This document shows positions 37,873 to 48,802 of a DNA stretch of 64,000 nt, piece by piece. How positions within the stretch are numbered: position 1 is the first letter of the stretch; each line of letters begins with the position of its first letter. The notes beneath the pieces are model-generated. The model saw only the letters and a program-made list of their open reading frames with translations. It made no database searches and was not told where the DNA came from. The DNA is from Odiellus spinosus (taxonomy: Eukaryota > Arthropoda > Arachnida > Opiliones > Phalangiidae), in contig CAWUCO010000207.1 in assembly GCA_963920705.1 (NCBI GenBank), positions 372,001-436,000 on the forward strand, written 5' to 3'. The position numbers and the translations under genes were made by a program.

Positions 37873-38070
37873 CCTGGAGAGATACAAAAGTCTAGAGAGG
37901 GGTTGTCAGGTGGCAGTTATAATTTTTAGTAAAAATTGATGGAGCAGACGACGCTATAGAGGCGCTATTTTCAAATAGCCTCTATCGCGTCGTCCGCACC
38001 ATCAATTTTTACAAAAAAATATAACTGTGCTACATGACAACCCCTCTCTAGACTTTTGTATCTCTGCAGG
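37873..38070. repeat. Near-perfect 198-bp fold-back inside the transposon
   Basis: The two halves are reverse complements with few mismatches and small gaps. The outer 31 bases match perfectly (37878-37908 against 38035-38065). The middle closes with CTATTT at 37965-37970 and AAATAG at 37973-37978 around two bases. The arms hold GACGACGC and GCGTCGTC and are richer in G+C than the surroundings. I found no convincing direct repeat at its edges, so a nested miniature element is possible but not shown. It may instead be an original part of the hAT-like element. Confidence 0.85.
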
Positions 38071-38221
38071 GAGCGTTTTTATTTCCTTTGTGTACGAATT
38101 CGATATTAATTTATATTTACTAGCCTTGCCGAGTTTCTAATGGGTTCCGCCAATGCTTATCGAGTAGTTTGTCGAGTAGTAAAACCAATACTCGATACTC
38201 GTCACGAGTAGTAAAATGAGG

Positions 38222-38265
38222 TCGATCGAGTACCGAGTCGAGTACTCGACTCGGTACTCGATCGA
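38222..38265. repeat. Perfect 44-bp palindrome near the right transposon end
   Basis: Centred on GAGT|ACTC between 38243 and 38244, and self-complementary over all 44 bases with no loop. It is built from GAGTA, CCGAGT and TCGATCGA motifs. It could extrude as a cruciform, and lies 20 bp inside the right terminal repeat. Confidence 0.92.
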
Positions 38266-38284
38266 GTTACTCGAATCAATCGAG

Positions 38285-38300
38285 TACTCGCCCAGCCCTA
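38285..38300 (-). repeat. Right terminal inverted repeat of the transposon
   Basis: TACTCGCCCAGCCCTA, perfect partner of the left end. Subterminal repeats of hAT elements are commonly bound by the transposase; the dense GAGTA/TACTC motifs just inside this end (about 38160-38284) are candidates for that role by analogy. Confidence 0.92.
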
Positions 38301-38308
38301 GTTTTTTG
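38301..38308. repeat. Right 8-bp target site duplication
   Basis: GTTTTTTG directly after CCCAGCCCTA. The satellite then resumes with AATTGGCCATATTTTCC in the correct phase. The duplication is still perfect, consistent with a fairly recent insertion, though eight bases give little power. Confidence 0.92.
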
Positions 38309-38312
38309 AATT

Positions 38313-40160
38313 GGCCATATTTTCCATGTTTTTCAACGGATTTTCCAAAACTCTTGTTTTTTAGATAGTCCAATATTTGCTCTTTCGATAAGTGTTGATT
38401 TTGTGTAAATCGCTTAAAAATCAAATGTTTGTGTCCAATTGAATCCAATAATCTTGGATTTTTAAGCGTTTATGCTTAATTTCAACCAATTTTATATTTG
38501 TCACGTTTTGGCAATTTTGACAAAACCAAAGTCATTCGAAAGAGCAATTAATGGACGGTCTAAATAATAAGAGTTTTAAAAAATCCTTTGAAAAACAAGA
38601 AAAATATGGCCAATTCAAGAAATCATACAATATCAAAATAGTCAAATTTCAGATTTTAAAAATTCGCTTTTTGATATTAGATGTTTTTTGAATTGATCAT
38701 ATTTTCCATGTTTTTAAACGGAATTTCCAAAACTCTGGTTTTTTAGATAGACCAATATTTGCTCTTCGATAAGTGTTGTTTTGTCTAAATCGCTTAAAAA
38801 TCAAATGTTTTGTGTCCATTTGAATCCAATAATCTTGGATTTTGAAGCGTTTTTGCTTAATTTTAACCAATTAATGGACCGTCTAAATAATAAGAGTTTT
38901 CAAAAATCCGTTGAAAAACAAGAAAAATATGGCCAATTCAAGAAATCATACAATATCAAAATAGTCAAATTTCAGATTTTAAAAATTCGCTTTTTGATAT
39001 TAGATGTTTTTTGAATAGGCCATATTTTCCATGTTTTTCAACGGATTTTCCAAAACTATTATTTTTTAGATAGTCCAATATTTGCTCTTTCGATAGGTGT
39101 TGATTTTGTCTAAATCGGTTAAAAATCAAATGTTTGTGTCCATTTGAATCCAATAATCTTGGATTTTTAAGCGTTTATGCTTAATTTCAACCAATTTTAT
39201 ATTTGTCACGTTTTGGCAATTTAGACAAAACCAAAGTCATTCGAAAGAGCAATTAATGGACGGTCTAAATAATAAGAGTTTTAAAAAATCCTTTGAAAAA
39301 CAAGAAAAATATGGCCAATTCAAGAAATCATACAATATCAAAATAGTCAAATTTCAGATTTTAAAAATTCGCTTTTTGATATTAGATGTTTTTTGAATTG
39401 GCCATATTTTCCATGTTTTTCAACGGATTTTCCAAAACTCTTGTTTTTTAGATAGTCCAATATTTGCTCTTTCGATAGGTGTATATTTTGTCTAAATCGC
39501 TTAAAAATCAAATGTTTGTGTCCATTTGAATCCAATAATCTTGGATTTTTAAGCGTTTTTGCTTAATTTTAACCAATTTTATATTTGTCACGTTTTGGCA
39601 ATTTAGACAAAACAATATTCATTCGAAAGAGCAATTAATGGACAGTCTAAATAATAAGAGTTTTCAAAAATCCGTTGAAAAACAAGAAAAATATGGCCAA
39701 TTCAAGAAATCATACAATATCAAAATAGTCAAATTTCAGATTTTAAAAATTCGCTTTTTGATATTAGATGTTTTTTGAATAGGCCATATTTTCCATGTTT
39801 TTCAACGGATTTTCCAAAACTCTTGTTTTTTAGATAGTCCAATATTTGCTCTTTCGATAAGTGTTGATTTTGTGTAAATCGCTTAAAAATCAAATGTTTG
39901 TGTCCAATTGAATCCAATAATCTTGGATTTTTAAGCGTTTTTGCTTAATTTCAACCAATTTTATATTTAGCACGTTTTGGCAATTTAGACAAAACCAAAG
40001 TCATTCGAAAGAGCAATTAATGGACGGTCTAAATAATAAGTTTTAAAAAATCCTTTGAAAAACAAAAAAAATATGGCCAATTCAAGAAATCATACAATAT
40101 CAAAATAGTCAAATTTCAGATTTTAAAAATTCGCTTTTGATATTAGATGTTTTTTGAATT
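38313..40160. repeat. L-T-L-L-L block after the transposon
   Basis: Units: L 38313, T 38695 (GATCAT type, 323 bp), L 39018, L 39400, L 39782 (379 bp). The T-L pair has private variants CTATTATTTTTTAG or CTTATTTTTTAG and AATCGGTTAAAAATC, seen again in the pairs at 42136, 45420, 47715, 53776 and 58831. The L at 39400 reads GGTGTATATTTTGTC and AAACAATATTCATTCG, also found at 42841, 48420, 54481 and 59536. Confidence 0.87.
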
Positions 40161-43100
40161 GGCCATATTTTCCATGTTTTTGATTAATTTTAACCAATTT
40201 TATATTTGTCACGTTTTGGCAATTTAGACAAAACCAAAGTCATTCGAAAGAGCAATTAATGGACAGTCTAAATAATAAAAGTTTTCAAAAATCCGTTGAA
40301 AAACAAGAAAAATATGGCCAATTCAAAAAATCATACAATATCAAAATAGTCAAATTTCAGATTTTAAAAATTCGCTTTTTGATATTAGATGTTTTTTGAA
40401 TTAACCATATTTTCCATGTTTTTCAACGGATTTTCCAAAACTCTTGTTTTTTAGATAGACAAATATTTGCTCTTTCGAGTGGTGTTAATTTTGTCTAAAT
40501 CGCTGTAAAATGAAATGTTCTGTGTCCATTTGAATCCAATAATCTTGGATTTTTAAGCGTTTATGCTTAAATTTAACCAATTTTATATTTGTCACGTATT
40601 GGCAATTTAGACAAAACCAAAGTCATTCGAAAGAGCAATTAATGGACGGTCTAAATAATAAGAGTTTTAAAAAATCCGTTGAAAAACAAGAAAAATATGG
40701 CCAATTCAAGAAATCATACAATATCAAAATAGTCAAATTTCAGATTTTAAAAATTCGCTTTTTGATATTAGATGTTTTTTGAATTGGCCATATTTTCCAT
40801 GTTTTTGCTTAATTTTAACCAATTTTATATTTGTCACGTTTTGGCAATTTAGACAAAACCAAAGTCATTCGAAAGAGCAATTAATGGACAGTCTAAATAA
40901 TAAGAGTTTTCAAAAATCCGTTGAAAAACAAGAAAAATATGGCCAATTCAAGAAATCATACAATATCAAAATATTCAAATTTCAGATTTTAAAAATTCGC
41001 TTTTTGATATTAGATGTTTTTTGAATTGGCCATATTTTCCATGTTTTTCCTTAATTTTAACCAATTTTATATTTGTCACGTTTTGGCAATTTAGACAAAA
41101 CCAAAGTCATTCGAAAGAGCAATTAATGGACGGTCTAAATAATAAGAGTTTTAAAAAATCCTTTGAAAAACAAGAAAAATATGGCCAATTCAAGAAATCA
41201 TACAATATAAAAATAGTCAAATTTCAGATTTTAAAAATTCGCTTTTTGATATTAGATGTTTTTTGAATTGGCCATATTTTCCATGTTTTTGCTTAATTTT
41301 AACCAATTTTATATTTGTCACGTTTTGGCAATTTAGACAAAACCAAAGTCATTCGAAAGAGCAATTAATGGACAGTCTAAATAATAAGAGTTTTCAAAAA
41401 TCCGTTGAAAAACAAGAAAAATATGGCCAATTCAAGAAATCATACAATATCAAAATAGTCCAATTTCAGATTTTAAAAATTCGCTTTTTGATATTAGATG
41501 TTTTTTGAATTGGCCATATTTTCCATGTTTTTGCTTAATTTTAACCAATTTTATATTTGTCACGTTTTGGCAATTTAGACAAAACCAAAGTCATTCGAAA
41601 GAGCAATTAATGGACGGTCTAAATAATAAGAGTTTTCAAAAATCCGTTGAAAAACAAGAAAAATATGGCCAATTCAAGAAATCATACAATATCAAAATAG
41701 TCAAATTTCAGATTTTAAATATTCGCTTTTTGATATTACATGTTTTTTGAATTGGCCATATTTTCCATGTTTTTCAACGGATTTTCCAAAACTCTTGTTT
41801 TTTAGATAGTCCAATATTTGCTCTTTCGATAAGTGTTGATTTTGTGTAAATCGCTTAAAAATCAAATGTTTGTGTCCAATTGAATCCAATAATCTTGGAT
41901 TTTTAAGCGTTTATGCTTAAATTCAACCAATTTTATATTTGTCACGTTTTGGCAATTTTGACAAAACCAAAGTCATTCGAAAGAGCAATTAATGGACGGT
42001 CTAAATAATAAGAGTTTTAAAAAATCCTTTGAAAAACAAGAAAAATATGGCCAATTCAAGAAATCATACAATATCAAAATAGTCAAATTTCAGAGTTTAA
42101 AAATTCGCTTTTTGATATTAGATGTTTTTTGAATTGATCATATTTTCCATGTTTTTAAACGGAATTTCCAAAACTCTGGTTTTTTAGATAGACCAATATT
42201 TGCTCTTCGATAAGTGTTGTTTTGTCTAAATCGCTTAAAAATCAAATGTTTTGTGTCCATTTGAATCCAATAATCTTGGATTTTGAAGCGTTTTTGCTTA
42301 ATTTTAACCAATTAATGGACCGTCTAAATAATAAGAGTTTTCAAAAATCCGTTGAAAAACAAGAAAAATATGGCCAATTCAAGAAATCATACAATATCAA
42401 AATAGTCAAATTTCAGATTTTAAAAATTCGCTTTTTGATATTAGATGTTTTTTGAATAGGCCATATTTTCCATGTTTTTCAACGGATTTTCCAAAACTCT
42501 TATTTTTTAGATAGTCCAATATTTGCTCTTTCGATAGGTGTTGATTTTGTCTAAATCGGTTAAAAATCAAATGTTTGTGTCCATTTGAATCCAATAATCT
42601 TGGATTTTTAAGCGTTTATGCTTAATTTCAACCAATTTTATATTTGTCACGTTTTGGCAATTTAGACAAAACCAAAGTCATTCGAAAGAGCAATTAATGG
42701 ACGGTCTAAATAATAAGAGTTTTAAAAAATCCTTTGAAAAACAAGAAAAATATGGCCAATTCAAGAAATCATACAATATCAAAATAGTCAAATTTCAGAT
42801 TTTAAAAATTCGCTTTTTGATATAAGTTGTTTTTTGAATTGGCCATATTTTCCATGTTTTTCAACGGATTTTACAAAAACTCTTGTTTTTTAGATAGTCC
42901 AATATTTGCTCTTTCGATAGGTGTATATTTTGTCTAAATCGCTTAAAAATCAAATGTTTGTGTCCATTTGAATCCAATAATCTTGGATTTTTAAGCGTTT
43001 TTGCTTAATTTTAACCAATTTTATATTTGTCACGTTTTGGCAATTTAGACAAAACAATATTCATTCGAAAGAGCAATTAATGGACAGTCTAAATAATAAG

Positions 43101-43846
43101 AGTTTTCAAAAATCCTTTGAAAAACAAGAAAAATATGGCCAATTCAAGAAATCATACAATATCAAAATAGTCAAATTTCAGATTTTAAAAATTCGCTTTT
43201 GATATTAGAAGTTTTTTGAATTGGCCATATTTTCCATGTTTTTGCTTAATTTTAACCAATTTTATATTTGTCACGTTTTGGCAATTTAGACAAAACCAAA
43301 GTCATTCGAAAGAGCAATTAATGGACAGTCTAAATAATAAGAGTTTTCAAAAATCCGTTGAAAAACAAGAAAAATATGGCCAATTCAAGAAATCATACAA
43401 TATCAAAATAGTCAAATTTCAGATTTTAAATATTCGCTTTTTGATATTACATGTTTTTTGAATTGGCCATATTTTCCATGTTTTTCAACGGATTTTCCAA
43501 AACTCTTGTTTTTTAGATAGTCCAATATTTGCTCTTTCGATAAGTGTTGATTTTGTGTAAATCGCTTAAAAATCAAATGTTTGTGTCCAATTGAATCCAA
43601 TAATCTTGGATTTTTAAGCGTTTATGCTTAATTTCAACCAATTTTATATTTGTCACGTTTTGGCAATTTTGACAAAACCAAAGTCATTCGAAAGAGCAAT
43701 TAATGGACGGTCTAAATAATAAGAGTTTTAAAAAATCCTTTGAAAAACAAGAAAAATATGGCCAATTCAAGAAATCACACAATATCAAAATAGTCAAATT
43801 TCAGATTTTAAAAATTCGCTTTTTGATATTAGATGTTTTTTGAATT
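40161..43846. repeat. S-L'-S-S-S-S-L-T-L-L-S-L block
   Basis: Units: S 40161 (start reads GTTTTTGATTAATTTT), L' 40403, S 40786, S 41028 (CATGTTTTTCCTTAA), S 41270, S 41512, L 41754, T 42136, L 42459, L 42841, S 43223, L 43465. The first six recur 5961 bp downstream, from 46122. From 42136 on the spacing to the second copy is 5579 bp, 382 bp less. Confidence 0.87.
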
Positions 43847-46121
43847 GGCCATATTTTCCATGTTTTTGCTTAATTTTAACCAATTTTATATTTGTCACGT
43901 TTTGGCAATTTAGACAAAACCAAAGACATTCGAAAGAGCAATTAATGGACGGTCTAAATAATAAGAGTTTTAAAAAATCCTTTGAAAAACAAGAAAAATA
44001 TGTCCAATTCAAGAAATCATACAATATCAAAATAGTCAAATTTCAGATTTTAAAAATTCGTTTTTTGATATTAGATGTTTTTTGAATTGGCCATATTTTC
44101 CATGTTTTTGCTTAATTTTAACCAATTTTATATTTGTCACGTTTTGGCAATTTAGACAAACCAAAGTCATTCGAAAGAGCAATTAATGGACGGTCTAAAT
44201 AATAATAGTTTTCAAAAATCCGTTGAAAAACAAGAAAAATATGGCCAATTCAAGAAATCATACAATATCAAAATAGTCAAATTTCAGATTTTAAAAATTC
44301 GCTTTTTGATATTAGATGTTTTTTGAATTAACCATATTTTCCATGTTTTTCAACGGATTTTCCAAAACTCTTGTTTTTTAGATATTCCAATATTTGCTCT
44401 TTCGATAAGTGTTGATTTTGTCTAAATCGCTTAAAAATCAAATGTTTTGTGTCCATTTGAATCCAATAATCTTGGATTTTTAAGCGTTTTTGCTTAATTT
44501 TAACCAATTAATGGACAGTCTAAATAATAAGAGTTTTCAAAAATCCGTTGAAAAACAAGAAAAATATGGCTAATTCAAGAAATCATACAATATCAAAATA
44601 GTCAAATTTCAGATTTTAAAAATTCGCTTTTTGATATTAGATGTTTTTGGAATTGGCCATATTTTCCATGTTTTTCAACGGATTTTAAAAAACTCTTGTT
44701 TTTTAGATAGACAAATATTTGCTCTTTCGATTGGTGTTAATTTTGTCTAAATCGCTGTAAAATGAAATGTTCTGTGTCCATTTGAATCCAATAATCTTGG
44801 ATTTTTAAGCGTTTATACTTAAATTTAACCAATTTTATATTTGCCACGTATTGGCAATTTAGACAAAACCAAAGTCATTCGAAAGAGCAATTAATGGACA
44901 GTCTAAATAATAAGAGTTTTCAAAAATCCGTTGAAAAACAAGAAAAATATGGCCAATTCAAGAAATCATACAATATCAAAATAGTCAAATTTCAGATTTT
45001 AAAAATTCGCTTTTTGATATTAGATGTTTTTTGAATTGGCCATATTTTCCATGTTTTTCAACGGATTTTCCAAAACTCTTGTTTTTTAGATAGTCCAATA
45101 TTTGCTCTTTCGATAGGTGTTGATTTTGTCTAAATCGGTTAAAAATCAAATGTTTGTGTCCATTTGAATCCAATAATCTTGGATTTTTAAGCGTTTATGC
45201 TTAATTTCAACCAATTTTATATTTGTCACGTTTTGGCAATTTAGACAAAACCAAAGTCATTCGAAAGAGCAATTAATGGACGGTCTAAATAATAAGAGTT
45301 TTAAAAAATCCTTTGAAAAACAAGAAAAATATGGCTTATTCAAGAAATCATACAATATCAAAATAGTCAAATTTCAGATTTTAAAAATTCGCTTTTTGAT
45401 ATTAGATGTTTTTTGAATTGATCATATTTTCCATGTTTTTAAACGGAATTTCCAAAACTCTGGTTTTTTAGATAGACCAATATTTGCTCTTCGATAAGTG
45501 TTGTTTTGTCTAAATCGCTTAAAAATCAAATGTTTTGTGTCCATTTGAATCCAATAATCTTGGATTTTGAAGCGTTTTTGCTTAATTTTAACCAATTAAT
45601 GGACCGTCTAAATAATAAGAGTTTTCAAAAATCCGTTGAAAAACAAGAAAAATATGGCCAATTCAAGAAATCATACAATATCAAAATAGTCAAATTTCAG
45701 ATTTTAAAAATTCGCTTTTTGATATTAGATGTTTTTTGAATAGGCCATATTTTCCATGTTTTTCAACGGATTTTCCAAAACTCTTATTTTTTAGATAGTC
45801 CAATATTTGCTCTTTCGATAGGTGTTGATTTTGTCTAAATCGGTTAAAAATCAAATGTTTGTGTCCATTTGAATCCAATAATCTTGGATTTTTAAGCGTT
45901 TATGCTTAATTTCAACCAATTTTATATTTGTCACGTTTTGGCAATTTAGACAAAACCAAAGTCATTCGAAAGAGCAATTAATGGACGGTCTAAATAATAA
46001 GTTTTAAAAAATCCTTTGAAAAACAAGAAAAATATGGCCAATTCAAGAAATCATACAATATCAAAATAGTCAAATTTCAGATTTTAAAAATTCGCTTTTG
46101 ATATTAGATGTTTTTTGAATT
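43847..46121. repeat. Partial early copy of the 5055-bp higher-order repeat
   Basis: Units: S 43847, S' 44089, T 44330, L' 44655, L 45038, T 45420, L 45743 (379 bp). They match the first seven units of 52203-57257 at a constant spacing of 8356 bp, including private variants CAAAGACATTCG, AGATATTCCAATATT, GGATTTTAAAAAACTC and TTTATACTTAAATTT. The resemblance ends within the last L, which goes on to the GTTTTTGATTAATTTT S instead. Confidence 0.87.
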
Positions 46122-48802
46122 GGCCATATTTTCCATGTTTTTGATTAATTTTAACCAATTTTATATTTGTCACGTTTTGGCAATTTAGACAAAACCAAAG
46201 TCATTCGAAAGAGCAATTAATGGACAGTCTAAATAATAAAAGTTTTCAAAAATCCGTTGAAAAACAAGAAAAATATGGCCAATTCAAAAAATCATACAAT
46301 ATCAAAATAGTCAAATTTCAGATTTTAAAAATTCGCTTTTTGATATTAGATGTTTTTTGAATTAACCATATTTTCCATGTTTTTCAACGGATTTTCCAAA
46401 ACTCTTGTTTTTTAGATAGACAAATATTTGCTCTTTCGAGTGGTGTTAATTTTGTCTAAATCGCTGTAAAATGAAATGTTCTGTGTCCATTTGAATCCAA
46501 TAATCTTGGATTTTTAAGCGTTTATGCTTAAATTTAACCAATTTTATATTTGTCACGTATTGGCAATTTAGACAAAACCAAAGTCATTCGAAAGAGCAAT
46601 TAATGGACGGTCTAAATAATAAGAGTTTTAAAAAATCCGTTGAAAAACAAGAAAAATATGGCCAATTCAAGAAATCATACAATATCAAAATAGTCAAATT
46701 TCAGATTTTAAAAATTCGCTTTTTGATATTAGATGTTTTTTGAATTGGCCATATTTTCCATGTTTTTGCTTAATTTTAACCAATTTTATATTTGTCACGT
46801 TTTGGCAATTTAGACAAAACCAAAGTCATTCGAAAGAGCAATTAATGGACAGTCTAAATAATAAGAGTTTTCAAAAATCCGTTGAAAAACAAGAAAAATA
46901 TGGCCAATTCAAGAAATCATACAATATCAAAATATTCAAATTTCAGATTTTAAAAATTCGCTTTTTGATATTAGATGTTTTTTGAATTGGCCATATTTTC
47001 CATGTTTTTCCTTAATTTTAACCAATTTTATATTTGTCACGTTTTGGCAATTTAGACAAAACCAAAGTCATTCGAAAGAGCAATTAATGGACGGTCTAAA
47101 TAATAAGAGTTTTAAAAAATCCTTTGAAAAACAAGAAAAATATGGCCAATTCAAGAAATCATACAATATAAAAATAGTCAAATTTCAGATTTTAAAAATT
47201 CGCTTTTTGATATTAGATGTTTTTTGAATTGGCCATATTTTCCATGTTTTTGCTTAATTTTAACCAATTTTATATTTGTCACGTTTTGGCAATTTAGACA
47301 AAACCAAAGTCATTCGAAAGAGCAATTAATGGACAGTCTAAATAATAAGAGTTTTCAAAAATCCGTTGAAAAACAAGAAAAATATGGCCAATTCAAGAAA
47401 TCATACAATATCAAAATAGTCAAATTTCAGATTTTAAAAATTCGCTTTTTGATATTAGATGTTTTTTGAATTGGCCATATTTTCCATGTTTTTGCTTAAT
47501 TTTAACCAATTTTATATTTGTCACGTTTTGGCAATTTTGACAAAACCAAAGTCATTCGAAAGAGCAATTAATGGACGGTCTAAATAATAAGAGTTTTAAA
47601 AAATCCTTTGAAAAACAAGAAAAATATGGCCAATTCAAGAAATCATACAATATCAAAATAGTCAAATTTCAGAGTTTAAAAATTCGCTTTTTGATATTAG
47701 ATGTTTTTTGAATTGATCATATTTTCCATGTTTTTAAACGGAATTTCCAAAACTCTGGTTTTTTAGATAGACCAATATTTGCTCTTCGATAAGTGTTGTT
47801 TTGTCTAAATCGCTTAAAAATCAAATGTTTTGTGTCCATTTGAATCCAATAATCTTGGATTTTGAAGCGTTTTTGCTTAATTTTAACCAATTAATGGACC
47901 GTCTAAATAATAAGAGTTTTCAAAAATCCGTTGAAAAACAAGAAAAATATGGCCAATTCAAGAAATCATACAATATCAAAATAGTCAAATTTCAGATTTT
48001 AAAAATTCGCTTTTTGATATTAGATGTTTTTTGAATAGGCCATATTTTCCATGTTTTTCAACGGATTTTCCAAAACTCTTATTTTTTAGATAGTCCAATA
48101 TTTGCTCTTTCGATAGGTGTTGATTTTGTCTAAATCGGTTAAAAATCAAATGTTTGTGTCCATTTGAATCCAATAATCTTGGATTTTTAAGCGTTTATGC
48201 TTAATTTCAACCAATTTTATATTTGTCACGTTTTGGCAATTTAGACAAAACCAAAGTCATTCGAAAGAGCAATTAATGGACGGTCTAAATAATAAGAGTT
48301 TTAAAAAATCCTTTGAAAAACAAGAAAAATATGGCCAATTCAAGAAATCATACAATATCAAAATAGTCAAATTTCAGATTTTAAAAATTCGCTTTTTGAT
48401 ATAAGTTGTTTTTTGAATTGGCCATATTTTCCATGTTTTTCAACGGATTTTACAAAAACTCTTGTTTTTTAGATAGTCCAATATTTGCTCTTTCGATAGG
48501 TGTATATTTTGTCTAAATCGCTTAAAAATCAAATGTTTGTGTCCATTTGAATCCAATAATCTTGGATTTTTAAGCGTTTTTGCTTAATTTTAACCAATTT
48601 TATATTTGTCACGTTTTGGCAATTTAGACAAAACAATATTCATTCGAAAGAGCAATTAATGGACAGTCTAAATAATAAGAGTTTTCAAAAATCCGTTGAA
48701 AAACAAGAAAAATATGGCCAATTCAAGAAATCATACAATATCAAAATAGTCAAATTTCAGATTTTAAAAATTCGCTTTTTGATATTAGATGTTTTTTGAA
48801 TA
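46122..48802. repeat. Second copy of the 40161 block, one L shorter
   Basis: Units: S 46122, L' 46364, S 46747, S 46989, S 47231, chimeric S 47473, T 47715, L 48038, L 48420 (383 bp). The chimeric S begins like the S at 41512 and ends like the L at 41754 (TTTTGACAAAACC, then CAGAGTTTAAAAATTC), so one full L length is missing compared with the first copy. Confidence 0.87.

Larger units (their letters stand above)
37330..38300. mobile_element. Non-autonomous hAT-like DNA transposon (971 bp)
   Basis: The only non-satellite DNA in the window. It is bounded by perfect 16-bp terminal inverted repeats, TAGGGCTGGGCGAGTA, and flanked by an 8-bp direct repeat GTTTTTTG that is present once in uninterrupted units. 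An 8-bp duplication with ends of the YAGGG...CCCTR type is characteristic of the hAT superfamily. Both ends are packed with GAGTA/TACTC motifs. The interior (37511-37872) has no long open frame and nothing resembling a transposase or its dimerisation domain, so the element must depend on a transposase made elsewhere. P-type elements also make 8-bp duplications but have different ends. Orientation cannot be assigned. Confidence 0.88.

Noticed and set aside
37330-38300. Retroelement (LTR or SINE) as the identity of the insertion
   Set aside because: There are no long direct terminal repeats, no poly(A) tail and no pol III-type boxes that I can see. Inverted ends with an 8-bp duplication indicate a DNA transposon.
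38137-38448. Reverse open frame of 103 codons across the right transposon junction
   Set aside because: It joins a satellite frame to GAGTA-rich transposon DNA by chance. The low-complexity part encodes only repeats of the end motif.
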